Of a stretch of DNA of 5,398 bases, positions 1-5,398 are shown one piece after another. Positions within the stretch are counted from its first letter, which is position 1, and each line of letters starts with the position of its first letter. The notes under the pieces are model-generated. The model was given only the letters and a program-made list of their open reading frames with translations. It was not told where the DNA came from and ran no database searches. The position numbers and the translations under genes were made by a program. The stretch lies in contig JAGWJK010000377.1 in the NCBI GenBank assembly GCA_028865845.1, positions 1-5,398 on the forward strand, read 5' to 3'. This DNA comes from Rhizobiaceae bacterium (GTDB taxonomy: Bacteria; Pseudomonadota; Alphaproteobacteria; Rhizobiales; Rhizobiaceae).

Positions 1-28
1 CCAACCCCTCCCCACAAGGGGGAGGGGC
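1..28. repeat. GC-rich hairpin repeat, left copy of an inverted pair
   Basis: The sequence contains CCCCTCCCC (5-13), a short ACAAG-type loop and GGGGAGGGG (19-27), so it can fold on itself. The same unit appears in reverse orientation at 121-148, differing only by one C in the first run and one G in the last. From memory, short CCCCTCCCC/GGGGAGGGG units of this kind recur between genes in rhizobial genomes; I cannot confirm copy number here. It lies beyond the 3' end of the fructokinase gene and may mark or help end transcription, but it has no T-run in the minus direction. Confidence 0.7.
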
Positions 29-120
29 TAGGATGCTGCGCCTCTGTCGTCCTTCACGGCCGTCGAAAGGCGCGCTGAAATTGAGGGGTGGTTGTTTTGC
101 GTGACAGCCGCCACAAGTTA

Positions 121-155
121 ACCCCCTCCCCCTTGTGGGGAGGGTTGGGGAGGGG
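121..155. repeat. GC-rich hairpin repeat, right copy of an inverted pair
   Basis: This is the reverse complement of the unit at 1-28 with single-base length differences in the C and G runs. It folds as CCCCTCCCCC / GGGGAGGG around a TTGT loop. It is followed by a second GGGGAGGGG (147-155), so this copy carries one arm twice, separated by TT. The two units face each other across about 92 bases with no gene, so the whole of 1-148 could also form one large stem-loop. The function is unknown; a dispersed intergenic repeat is the simplest reading. Confidence 0.7.
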
Positions 156-187
156 TCTTTCTTTCTAAAATGAATCGGTCGAAAGAC
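155..187. repeat. Short inverted repeat GTCTTTC / GAAAGAC
   Basis: The 7-base arms at 155-161 and 181-187 are exact reverse complements separated by 19 bases. They sit between the GC-rich repeat and the hairpins that follow the fructokinase gene. The loop is long and there is no T-run after the stem, so I list it only as visible dyad symmetry that could be chance. Confidence 0.35.
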
Positions 188-207
188 GGCTCAAGCCCCT
201 CTCATCC

Positions 208-231
208 GCCCTTCCGAGCCTGTCGAAGGGC
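208..231. repeat. Dyad resembling the CCTGTCGAAGGG intergenic repeat
   Basis: The arms GCCCTTC (208-214) and GAAGGGC (225-231) pair perfectly around a 10-base loop. The right part, GAGCCTGTCGAAGGGC, resembles a short palindromic repeat that I remember as widespread between genes in alphaproteobacteria; this is recall, not a search. It lies 37 bases past the fructokinase stop and may act as a second 3' hairpin behind the one at 235-257. Confidence 0.5.
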
Positions 232-234
232 AAA

Positions 235-257
235 CATCTTCTCCGCAAGGAAAGATG
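235..257 (-). terminator. Possible terminator or 3' hairpin of the fructokinase gene
   Basis: Read on the minus strand, a stem of nine base pairs begins 10 bases after the fructokinase stop. CATCTT plus TCC pairs with GGA plus AAGATG, with one unpaired base and a TTGC loop. Only three Ts follow, so it is not a strong Rho-independent terminator. A second GC-rich hairpin (208-231) lies just beyond it. Position and stem suggest transcript end formation or 3' protection; Rho-dependent termination is equally possible. Confidence 0.4.
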
Positions 258-267
258 AGAGATCGTC

Positions 268-1194
268 TTACAACCCAATCTCATGTGCCCAAGGCGGATT
301 TGCCCCGGCGCGCGATACGGTGACGGCGGCGGCCTTGGCGCCGAGCGCCAGTGCGTCGCGCAAGGCCTTCTCGTCCAGGCTTGCGACCTGTGCCTTGGTC
401 AGGAGATCGTTCATCTTCAGAGATGCCAGGATGCCGGCATCGAAGGTGTCGCCGGCGCCGACGGTGTCGACGACCGTCACGCGTTCGCTCGGCACGGTGA
501 CCTTCAGCGACTTGGTATAGCCCGTCGCGCCCTCCGCGCCCTTGGTGATGACGACGAGCTTGGCACCTTCGCCCAGCCAATGGGCGGCGAGGTCGTCATG
601 ATTGCCGGCAAGGCCGAACCATTCCAGGTCCTCGTCGGAAAATTTCAGGATGTCGGACATCGCGGCCATGCGGCCGATGCGGCCGAGATGGGCCTGCTTG
701 TCCTTGATGAAGCCGGGACGGATGTTCGGGTCCAGCGAGATCACCCTGCTCTGATATTCGCGCTTCATCAGCGCTTCATAGGTTTCGCCGCAAGGGTTCG
801 GGATGAGGCTGATGGCGCCGAAATGCAGTGCTTCGCAATCATCGCCAAGAACGGGCAGATCGGCCTCGGTGATCATGCGGCCGGCGGAGCCTTCGTCGTA
901 GAAGGCATAGGTCGCCTGGCCGTTGACCAGCTTGACGAAAGCGATCGTACTCGGGCGGGGCGCGATAGCGCAATAGCTGTAATCGACCTTCGAGGCCGAG
1001 AGCGTGTCGCGCAGGATTTCGCCCATCATGTCGTCGGCGATGCCGGTGAAGAAACCCGTGGGAACGCCCAGACGGCCGAGTGCTATGGCAGTGTTGAAGA
1101 TCGCGCCGCCGGCATAGGGCGCAAAACCCTTTTCACCGAGCGTCGTCTCCCGCGGCAGCATGTCGATCAGGGCTTCGCCACAGCACAATATCAT
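268..1194 (-). CDS. frk: PfkB-family sugar kinase, probable fructokinase
   Basis: A 308-residue cytoplasmic kinase of the ribokinase/PfkB family, expected to phosphorylate a sugar (most likely fructose to fructose 6-phosphate) with ATP. The first PfkB signature is visible around residues 29-43 (GG, then FNTAIALGRLG). A conserved SLDPNIRP stretch lies at 153-160. The second signature, DTVGAGDTFDAGIL, is at 243-256, with Asp249 of GAGD as the expected catalytic base. The length fits the family. The start chosen (ATG at 1194) begins MILCCGEALID, the usual N-terminus, and has GGGAGG five bases upstream. The frame stays open to an ATG at 1323, but that adds 43 basic, unconserved residues encoded partly in an intergenic repeat. 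It follows pyrE after 176 bases, so it may have its own promoter, although I see no convincing one. Substrate is inferred from overall similarity; another ketose or a nucleoside cannot be excluded. Confidence 0.88.
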   Translation of the reverse strand: MILCCGEALIDMLPRETTLGEKGFAPYAGGAIFNTAIALGRLGVPTGFFTGIADDMMGEILRDTLSASKVDYSYCAIAPRPSTIAFVKLVNGQATYAFYDEGSAGRMITEADLPVLGDDCEALHFGAISLIPNPCGETYEALMKREYQSRVISLDPNIRPGFIKDKQAHLGRIGRMAAMSDILKFSDEDLEWFGLAGNHDDLAAHWLGEGAKLVVITKGAEGATGYTKSLKVTVPSERVTVVDTVGAGDTFDAGILASLKMNDLLTKAQVASLDEKALRDALALGAKAAAVTVSRAGANPPWAHEIGL

Positions 1195-1199
1195 TCCGG

Positions 1200-1205
1200 C
1201 CTCCC
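1200..1205 (-). promoter_or_regulatory. Ribosome binding site of the fructokinase gene
   Basis: GGGAGG on the minus strand lies five bases before the ATG at 1194. It settles the start in favour of the 308-residue form over the in-frame ATG at 1323. Confidence 0.75.
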
Positions 1206-1295
1206 AGAGAGCGCGTCTCTTTGTCTCGATTGCAAGCCGGCTGGAACGCAACGGCCCGTGCCGGAGCCGAAGTCGCGTTCTAGCCGCTTGATTTG

Positions 1296-1345
1296 GCATG
1301 ATCTTATTCAGAAAATGCCACACGTGTCCTTAGATCATGGTCTAG
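1296..1345. repeat. RIME-like intergenic element with GATCATG inverted ends
   Basis: The element runs from GCATGATCTTAT to AGATCATGGTCTAG. Its 8-base arms CATGATCT (1297-1304) and AGATCATG (1332-1339) are exact reverse complements. Between them is the perfect 8-base palindrome ACACGTGT (1320-1327). The layout (GCATGATC outer arm, AAAA run, central CAC, then GATCATG-TCTAG) matches my memory of the short Rhizobium-specific intergenic mosaic elements, in degenerate form. It fills the middle of the pyrE-frk gap and may form a hairpin in the readthrough transcript. Family assignment is from memory and needs a comparison. Confidence 0.5.
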
Positions 1346-1355
1346 TGAAATTCAC
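1345..1355. repeat. Palindrome GTGAAATTCAC downstream of pyrE
   Basis: A perfect 5+1+5 palindrome lies 15 bases after the pyrE stop codon and adjoins the RIME-like element. The single-base centre makes it a better candidate for a dimeric protein site than for an RNA hairpin. There is no T-run to suggest termination. No known regulator is recognised. Confidence 0.35.
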
Positions 1356-1370
1356 GGCAAAAGCAAAGCG

Positions 1371-2069
1371 TCACTTTGTCGGAAGCTCGGAAACACCGCC
1401 GTTGCGGCCCGACCATTCGAGCGGCGCGTTGAGGAAAGCCTCGACCTCTCCCAGCGTCCTCTCGTCGAACAGTTTCTGCGCCTTGGCGACGGCAAGCACA
1501 TCCCGCCAGGTGGCGATATGGTGCAGACGGACCTTGCCATTGGCGAAGCGCTGCTCGGCTTCCGCGAAGATGCCGTAGTAGAACAGTGCAATGCCATGCT
1601 CGACGATACCGCCGGCGGCGCGAACCGCGTCGATGAACGTGAACATGCTGCCGCCCGCCGTCGTCAGATCCTCGATGACAAGCACGCGGGAACCCTCGGG
1701 CATATGGCCCTCGATCTGGGCATTGCGGCCGTGGCCCTTTGGCTGCTTACGGACATAGATCATGGGCAGGCCGAGCCGTTCGGACAGGAAGGCTGCAAAG
1801 GGGATGCCGGCGGTCTCGCCGCCCGCAACGCAATCGAACTGCTCGAAGCCGGCATCGCGCATGACGATGCTTGCGGCGAAATCCATGACCGTCGAGCGGA
1901 CACGTGGGTAGGAAATCAGCTTGCGGCAATCGATATAGACCGGGCTCGCCATGCCGGAGGCGAATTTATAGGGCTTCTCGGCGTTGAAATGCACCGCCTT
2001 GATCTCCCAGAGCATCTTCGCCACCAGTTCGGCCATCACGGCGCGGTCGGAAAATGTCATCGGGGTCAT
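1371..2069 (-). CDS. pyrE: Orotate phosphoribosyltransferase
   Basis: A 232-residue cytoplasmic enzyme of de novo pyrimidine synthesis that joins orotate and PRPP to give orotidine 5'-phosphate and pyrophosphate. It shows the type I phosphoribosyltransferase features: YIDCRK at 45-50, a [10 protein letters not shown] segment at 83-92, the flexible catalytic loop with [16 protein letters not shown] at 106-121 (Lys108, Lys111 and His113), and the PRPP-binding loop [13 protein letters not shown] at 129-141 with its acidic pair Glu133-Asp134. The C-terminus ([16 protein letters not shown]) looks complete. The ATG at 2069 is preceded by AAGGAG at a six-base spacing. An in-frame ATG at 2060 is a weaker alternative, and the frame also stays open to 2237, but that extension is unconserved in character. 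Its partner pathway gene pyrC lies upstream, separated by a diguanylate cyclase gene; fructokinase lies downstream. Confidence 0.96.
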   Translation of the reverse strand: MTPMTFSDRAVMAELVAKMLWEIKAVHFNAEKPYKFASGMASPVYIDCRKLISYPRVRSTVMDFAASIVMRDAGFEQFDCVAGGETAGIPFAAFLSERLGLPMIYVRKQPKGHGRNAQIEGHMPEGSRVLVIEDLTTAGGSMFTFIDAVRAAGGIVEHGIALFYYGIFAEAEQRFANGKVRLHHIATWRDVLAVAKAQKLFDERTLGEVEAFLNAPLEWSGRNGGVSELPTK

Positions 2070-2075
2070 GCGGCG

Positions 2076-2081
2076 CTCCTT
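2076..2081 (-). promoter_or_regulatory. Ribosome binding site of pyrE
   Basis: AAGGAG on the minus strand, six bases before the ATG at 2069. It supports this start over the open upstream extension to 2237 and the ATG at 2060. Confidence 0.75.
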
Positions 2082-2140
2082 CGCTTTTCGGACATTCCTG
2101 CGGCAATAGCAGCAAGTGGCCGAGGTTTCCAGACGGATCG

Positions 2141-2259
2141 GAGGATTTGTGCGCCCCCGCGTTCCGCTGCCGATGAAGGATGCGCTTTGGCGGAAACGCA
2201 CGATGCCCGGGGCAAACAACAGGGAGGCCCATGGCATCCATGCTCTCGCGCAAATCCTC
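2141..2259. repeat. Separated 9-base inverted repeat in the cyclase-pyrE gap
   Basis: GAGGATTTG (2141-2149) and CAAATCCTC (2251-2259) are perfect reverse complements 101 bases apart. One arm begins just after the cyclase stop codon (2262-2264). Between them are a TGCGCTTT/AAACGCA hairpin (2181-2200), a TGCCC-G-GGGCA palindrome (2204-2214) and CATGG-CAT-CCATG (2230-2242). On a readthrough transcript this could fold into a branched leader before pyrE, or the arms could be the ends of a small intergenic element. The 192-base gap holds no credible gene, and I found no clear promoter match in it. Confidence 0.4.
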
Positions 2260-2261
2260 TT

Positions 2262-3467
2262 CTACTGTCGCTGCTTCTGAACCGAGCGGTCGGTCGAGGC
2301 GCGCGAGCCCTCGGGCGGGACGGCATGAAGATAAACGGCGACTTCGACGCGATCGCGGCCGTTGCGCTTGGCGCTGTAGAGCGCCTTGTCGGCGGCGCTA
2401 AGAACGCTGTCGAAACCCAGGCCCTCGGCGTTGCCGAAAGCAATGCCGGCGCTGACAGTGCAGGTGAAAGGCCTGCCATCGATGCGAATCTCGCGAGCGG
2501 CGAAGGCAGCGCGAACCCGCTCTGCGATCTGTTCCGCCTTGCTCGACAGGACGTTGTCCAAGACCAGGGCGAATTCCTCACCACCGAGACGAGCGACGGT
2601 GTCGGTTGCCCGCAGACCGATCGAAAGCTCTTCGGCGAAAACCTTCAGCACCATGTCCCCGGTCGCGTGGCCATGCTGGTCGTTGACCGACTTGAAGCGG
2701 TCGATGTCGAAGACGACGATGGCCATCGACCGCCCAAACAGACGGTGACCGTAGAGATCGAACAGGGCACGGCGATTGAGCAGCCCGGTCAACGGATCGG
2801 TGTTCGCCTCGACGCGGTGGCGCGCGGCCTGCCGCCACTGATGCAGCGCCAAGGATAGCGCGCCGATGCCGGTCATGCCGGCAATGCAGATGGCCAGGCT
2901 GACATCTTCGGCCCAATTGTCCGGCGCGTGGCCGAGGACCATCTTGCCGTCCCAGATCAACACGGCGGAGCAGAGCACGAAGGATATCGCGGTCAGGCTA
3001 GAGAGCGCGGTGATGCCGTAAAGCGGCACAGGCGCCTCGTGGCGGCTCAGCCAATATTCGCGCGCCGTCAACACGAGGAGCACGGCGATGACGGCATTGT
3101 CGCCCATGAAGGCAAGCCCATCGTAACCCATGAGCATGGCCGGCACGGATGCCGCCAGACCGGCGAACAACCCGATCAGCACGCGCGCAAGAGAGAAATG
3201 GCGGGTACGAAACTGATGTCCGGCTGCCCAGATGATCGAGAAGCCAGCGAAAAGCAGCACGAAGGTCAACAACGCGAGCGTCAGCGTCGGCGTGTCGACA
3301 TAGGCACCATAGGTGAAAATGCCGGCAACGATGGGTATGAGCCCAATCGAGCAGCTCAGCAGAAACGTCTCGGGTCGACGGGAATACCAGCTTCCGCCCA
3401 GCGTTACCGCCAGGCAGGATGCCGACACTCCCAGAGCCAGCAGAAGAGAATTATAGTCAAGCAGCAT
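2262..3467 (-). CDS. Membrane-anchored GGDEF diguanylate cyclase
   Basis: A 401-residue inner-membrane protein predicted to make cyclic di-GMP from two GTP. The first 210 residues hold about seven hydrophobic segments (roughly 5-24, 34-53, 61-82, 92-113, 122-137, 149-172 and 188-209) with no recognised sensory domain. The cytoplasmic GGDEF domain starts at TDPLTGLLNRR (223-233). It has the metal-binding FDIDRFK (Asp254), the ND..GH..GD series (262-271) and an intact GGEEF signature at 295-299. RATD at 286-289, five residues before GGEEF, is a canonical I-site, so product feedback inhibition is expected. The domain closes with ADKALYSAKRNGRDR (359-373); a polar tail of about 25 residues follows, with no EAL domain. 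The ATG at 3467 has GAAGGA five bases upstream. It sits between pyrC and pyrE with gaps on both sides, suggesting independent transcription. The signal sensed is unknown. Confidence 0.93.
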   Translation of the reverse strand: MLLDYNSLLLALGVSASCLAVTLGGSWYSRRPETFLLSCSIGLIPIVAGIFTYGAYVDTPTLTLALLTFVLLFAGFSIIWAAGHQFRTRHFSLARVLIGLFAGLAASVPAMLMGYDGLAFMGDNAVIAVLLVLTAREYWLSRHEAPVPLYGITALSSLTAISFVLCSAVLIWDGKMVLGHAPDNWAEDVSLAICIAGMTGIGALSLALHQWRQAARHRVEANTDPLTGLLNRRALFDLYGHRLFGRSMAIVVFDIDRFKSVNDQHGHATGDMVLKVFAEELSIGLRATDTVARLGGEEFALVLDNVLSSKAEQIAERVRAAFAAREIRIDGRPFTCTVSAGIAFGNAEGLGFDSVLSAADKALYSAKRNGRDRVEVAVYLHAVPPEGSRASTDRSVQKQRQ

Positions 3468-3472
3468 GCTGT

Positions 3473-3478
3473 TCCTTC
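3473..3478 (-). promoter_or_regulatory. Ribosome binding site of the diguanylate cyclase gene
   Basis: GAAGGA on the minus strand, five bases before the ATG at 3467. This supports the full 401-residue reading with the first membrane segment beginning close to the N-terminus. Confidence 0.7.
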
Positions 3479-3516
3479 GACGGTTTCGGTCCGTAACGTC
3501 GGGATCGGCGCCAAGC

Positions 3517-3532
3517 TACCCCTCAATGGGTA
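3517..3532. repeat. TACCC/GGGTA dyad in the cyclase leader
   Basis: Five-base arms at 3517-3521 and 3528-3532 are separated by six bases. The dyad ends 50 bases upstream of the cyclase start codon, so it could be a small leader hairpin or an operator half-site pair. It is short enough to be chance. Confidence 0.25.
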
Positions 3533-3563
3533 TCGAATTGGTTACAGCAAGCATTAAAGTTCA

Positions 3564-3582
3564 TGTATTTCAAAGAAATACA
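3564..3582. promoter_or_regulatory. AT-rich dyad TGTATTTC-AAA-GAAATACA, possible operator
   Basis: This is a perfect 8+3+8 inverted repeat in the AT-rich gap between pyrC and the cyclase gene, 97 bases upstream of the cyclase start. The surrounding bases (about 3540-3615) are clearly richer in A and T than the genes, as expected for a promoter region. The dyad could bind a dimeric regulator of the cyclase gene. It could also form a hairpin in the pyrC 3' end, although no T-run directly follows it. I do not recognise it as the LexA, RirA, Irr or NolR motif. Confidence 0.45.
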
Positions 3583-3587
3583 ACTTA

Positions 3588-3607
3588 GCAAAAAACACGT
3601 TATTTGC
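3588..3607. repeat. Imperfect AT-rich dyad after pyrC
   Basis: On the minus strand GCAAA pairs with TTTGC and an inner AAC with GTT, with one mismatched pair. The dyad starts 24 bases after the pyrC stop and contains a run of six Ts within its second arm. It could be a weak transcript-ending signal for pyrC, but a run of Ts inside the stem is not the classical arrangement. Confidence 0.3.
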
Positions 3608-3631
3608 AGATAAATGGGCCGAAAGCCTGCG

Positions 3632-4672
3632 CTATCCTTCAACGTCCCAATGCAGAGGGAACATCGGATCGAATACGGTGACAGGACCCGCTCCGGTTTC
3701 GATCTTCGCGGGGAAGGCCACGGATTCCTGTCGGCGAACCAGGGTGATGCGATCCTCGTTCGGCTGCAGCTCATACCAGGCCGGGCCGTTCAGCGAGGTG
3801 AAAGCCTCCAGCCGATCCAGCGCGCCTTCCTGCTCGAAGACATGCGCGAGGCAGCTCATGGTGTTGATCGAAGTATAGATGCCGGCGCAACCGCAAGCGC
3901 ATTCCTTAAGAGGATCGACGTGCGGCGCGGAATCGGTGCCGAGGAAGAACCTTGCGTGGCCGCTGGTGGCCGCTGCCCGCAAGGCCAGGCGATGATTCTC
4001 GCGCTTGGCGACCGGCAGGCAATAATAATGGGGGCGGATGCCGCCGACGAGAATGGCGTTGCGATTGATGATCAGGTGATGCGTGGTGATCGAGCCGGCA
4101 AGGTTTGCCTTGGCCGACTTGATGTAGTCGATGCCGTCGGCAGTCGTCACATGTTCCATCGTGACCTTGAGTTCCGGCAGGCGCTGGCGCAGCGGATCAA
4201 GCACGGTTTCGATGAACACGGCCTCGCGATCGAAGATGTCGATGTCCGGTGTCGTGACTTCGCCGTGCACGCAAAGCGGAAGACCGATCTTGGCCATCCG
4301 CTCCAACACCGGCATCGCCCTGTCCATATTGCGGACGCCGCCGTGGGAATTGGTGGTCGCGCCGGCGGGATACAGCTTCACCGCAGTAATCAACCCGCTC
4401 TTCTTACCCTCTTCGACATCATCGGGATTGGTGTGCTCGGTCAGATAGAGCGTCATCAGCGGCTGGAAACGGCCGCCAGACGGCAGGGCTTTCAGGATGC
4501 GGTCCCGATAGGCGGCTGCATCCGCTGTCGTGACGACCGGAGGGACGAGGTTCGGCATGATGATGGCGCGCGCGAAATGCCGAGCGCTGTCGCCGATCAC
4601 GCCTTCCAGCATGGCGCCGTCGCGCAGATGCAGGTGCCAATCGTCGGGGCGGCGGATGGTGAGCTTTTGCAT
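3632..4672 (-). CDS. pyrC: Dihydroorotase, PyrC type (class II)
   Basis: A 346-residue cytoplasmic zinc amidohydrolase that cyclises N-carbamoyl-L-aspartate to L-dihydroorotate, step three of UMP synthesis. The length matches the E. coli PyrC type (about 348) rather than the longer class I enzymes. The metal-site residues are all visible: His13 and His15 in DWHLHLRDG, Lys99 in [13 protein letters not shown] as the expected carbamylated bridge, His136 in CVHGEVT, His174 in MEHVTT, and Asp247 in FLGTDSAPH as the catalytic acid/base, with His251 nearby. The start at 4672 gives the typical [20 protein letters not shown]-terminus and has AGAGG eight bases upstream. The frame remains open to 4846, but that extension overlaps the preceding kinase gene and lacks conserved sequence. 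A plausible promoter lies in the 97-base gap upstream. The downstream neighbour is a diguanylate cyclase, not pyrE. Confidence 0.96.
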   Translation of the reverse strand: MQKLTIRRPDDWHLHLRDGAMLEGVIGDSARHFARAIIMPNLVPPVVTTADAAAYRDRILKALPSGGRFQPLMTLYLTEHTNPDDVEEGKKSGLITAVKLYPAGATTNSHGGVRNMDRAMPVLERMAKIGLPLCVHGEVTTPDIDIFDREAVFIETVLDPLRQRLPELKVTMEHVTTADGIDYIKSAKANLAGSITTHHLIINRNAILVGGIRPHYYCLPVAKRENHRLALRAAATSGHARFFLGTDSAPHVDPLKECACGCAGIYTSINTMSCLAHVFEQEGALDRLEAFTSLNGPAWYELQPNEDRITLVRRQESVAFPAKIETGAGPVTVFDPMFPLHWDVEG

Positions 4673-4680
4673 GGAAGCGA

Positions 4681-4685
4681 CCTCT
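4681..4685 (-). promoter_or_regulatory. Ribosome binding site of pyrC
   Basis: AGAGG on the minus strand, eight bases before the ATG at 4672. It supports the 346-residue start rather than the longer open frame reaching back into the kinase gene. Confidence 0.6.
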
Positions 4686-4710
4686 GGACTCGTCTGATTT
4701 CGTCCAGCCT

Positions 4711-4739
4711 CGATAGCACCATCCCATGCCGCAAAACAA
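4711..4739 (-). promoter_or_regulatory. Candidate sigma-70-type promoter for pyrC
   Basis: On the minus strand TTGTTT (4739-4734) is followed, after exactly 17 bases, by CTATCG (4716-4711). This resembles the alphaproteobacterial housekeeping pattern TTGAC-N17-CTATAT with several mismatches. It lies wholly between the kinase stop (4770) and the pyrC start (4672) and would give a leader of roughly 30 bases. It was found by eye only. Confidence 0.35.
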
Positions 4740-4769
4740 TCGACGATGACGCAGAAATGACAGGCGCGA

Positions 4770-5398
4770 TCAGTCCTGAACGATCTCGACCGTAGCATCG
4801 GCCTTGCGCCGATTTTCCAGCACCCGGCGGCCGTTTGGCAAATCATTGCCGTAGACCTTGGCGCTCGCCGCTTCCTCGGTGAGATTATAGCCGCGCCAGC
4901 GCTGCCAAAGCCGTTCTTCCAGCACTTCGATCGGTGGCGCCAGCATGATGGAATAATCGAAAATGCCTTCGAGCTCCGCCCACTTGCCTTCGCTGAAAAG
5001 GAGGTAGAGGCCCTCGACGATGATGAAGCGGTGGTCGGCGGATACGATGCGGGCCGAAGCGATCGCTAGCTCGCGCGAACGATCGAACACCGGCACCAGC
5101 ACCTCCTGGTCGGCCGCGCGCACGGCCTTGACGATATCGATAAAGGCCCGGACGTCGAAGCTTTCCGGCACGCCCTTGCGGGCGAGCAACCCCTTTTCGA
5201 TCAGCACGGCATTGTCCATGTGGAAGCCGTCCATCGGCAACACCTCGGCGCTTTCGCCCTTGGCGTGCAGAACCTTGGCCAGATTGTCGGCCAAGGTCGA
5301 CTTTCCCGCGCCGGGCGGGCCGGCGATCGCGACCAGGAACCGTTTTGCATTGCCGGCGCGTGCGATGATCTCGTCGGCAATTCCCTCAGTCGCAGATG
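4770..5398 (-). CDS. P-loop kinase, uridine/pantothenate kinase-like (YggC/FrcK-like), 5' end missing
   Basis: The visible 208 residues form a cytoplasmic P-loop kinase whose N-terminus lies beyond the window edge. The Walker A motif GPPGAGKST is at visible residues 26-34 (about 5321-5295). MDGFHMDN at 55-62 is typical of the pantothenate kinase/uridine kinase superfamily, as is VEGLYLLF at 127-134 (Walker B-like region). A basic segment [13 protein letters not shown] (160-172) may form the phosphate-sensing lid. [17 protein letters not shown] (184-200) is characteristic of the YggC/FrcK branch as I recall it. An in-frame TTG at 5294 falls inside Walker A and is not the start, because the frame is open to the window edge. 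Judged by the usual position of Walker A, only a few N-terminal residues are probably missing. Rhizobial members are often labelled fructose-transport kinase, but the substrate is not established by sequence. It precedes pyrC by 97 bases. Confidence 0.85.
   Translation of the reverse strand, partial: SATEGIADEIIARAGNAKRFLVAIAGPPGAGKSTLADNLAKVLHAKGESAEVLPMDGFHMDNAVLIEKGLLARKGVPESFDVRAFIDIVKAVRAADQEVLVPVFDRSRELAIASARIVSADHRFIIVEGLYLLFSEGKWAELEGIFDYSIMLAPPIEVLEERLWQRWRGYNLTEEAASAKVYGNDLPNGRRVLENRRKADATVEIVQD

Noticed and set aside
1..267. Possible CRISPR-like or phage attachment structure
   Set aside because: There are only two repeat units, they are inverted rather than direct, and no tRNA, integrase or cas gene is nearby.
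170..520. Plus-strand 116-codon frame overlapping the end of frk
   Set aside because: Most of it is antisense to frk, it has no clear ribosome binding site, and its Ser/Arg/Ala-rich translation is not recognisable.
1195..1323. N-terminal extension of fructokinase to the ATG at 1323
   Set aside because: The added 43 residues are unconserved in character, overlap an intergenic repeat, and the ATG at 1194 has a strong GGGAGG site and a family-typical N-terminus.
283..1578. Long plus-strand open frame (431 codons) opposite frk and the end of pyrE
   Set aside because: It is antisense to two well-supported genes, spans the intergenic repeat, and its translation has no recognisable domain. GC-rich minus-strand genes routinely leave such open antisense frames.
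2070..2237. Longer pyrE reading to 2237
   Set aside because: The extra 56 residues lack any phosphoribosyltransferase feature, and AAGGAG is correctly placed for the ATG at 2069.
1518..2858. Plus-strand open frame (446 codons) opposite pyrE and the GGDEF gene
   Set aside because: It is complementary to conserved coding in two genes and shows a low-complexity, Arg/Ala/Gly-rich composition with no motif.
3614..4795. Plus-strand open frame (393 codons) opposite pyrC
   Set aside because: The minus-strand frame carries every PyrC metal ligand, so this is its shadow.
4673..4846. Longer pyrC reading overlapping the kinase gene
   Set aside because: PyrC normally begins a few residues before the HxH motif, as the 4672 start gives. 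The extension overlaps real kinase coding in another frame.

Overview
The window looks like an ordinary chromosomal segment from a Rhizobium/Agrobacterium-type alphaproteobacterium. This rests on the GC-rich coding, the close resemblance of the predicted proteins (as I remember the families) to rhizobial PyrE, PyrC and fructokinase, and intergenic repeats of the kind common in Rhizobiales. All five genes that I can support lie on the minus strand, so transcription runs from high to low coordinates.

In transcription order the layout is as follows. A P-loop kinase of the uridine kinase/pantothenate kinase-like group (YggC/FrcK-like) occupies 5398-4770 and its N-terminus runs off the window. pyrC (dihydroorotase, 4672-3632) follows after 97 bases that contain a plausible sigma-70-type promoter. 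A membrane-bound GGDEF diguanylate cyclase (3467-2262) comes next, behind a 164-base AT-rich gap with several dyads. pyrE (orotate phosphoribosyltransferase, 2069-1371) follows after 192 bases, and last is a PfkB-family sugar kinase, probably fructokinase (1194-268). No stretch without a gene exceeds 300 bases; the longest is the terminal 267 bases.

PyrC and PyrE catalyse steps 3 and 5 of de novo UMP synthesis (carbamoyl-aspartate to dihydroorotate, and orotate plus PRPP to OMP). The two flanking kinases suggest sugar or nucleoside phosphorylation. The diguanylate cyclase sits between the two pyrimidine genes and has intact catalytic and product-inhibition (I-site) motifs. Gaps of 97 to 192 bases, each with its own dyads, argue for several transcription units rather than one tight operon.

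The non-coding parts hold the less obvious material. There is a GC-rich inverted repeat pair at 1-28/121-148 and stacked hairpins just after fructokinase. A RIME-like GATCATG element lies between pyrE and frk. Two AT-rich dyads precede the cyclase gene, and a 9-base inverted repeat spans the cyclase-pyrE gap. I saw no mobile element, CRISPR array, tRNA, rRNA, phage or defence gene, and nothing that I would call a new multi-gene system.
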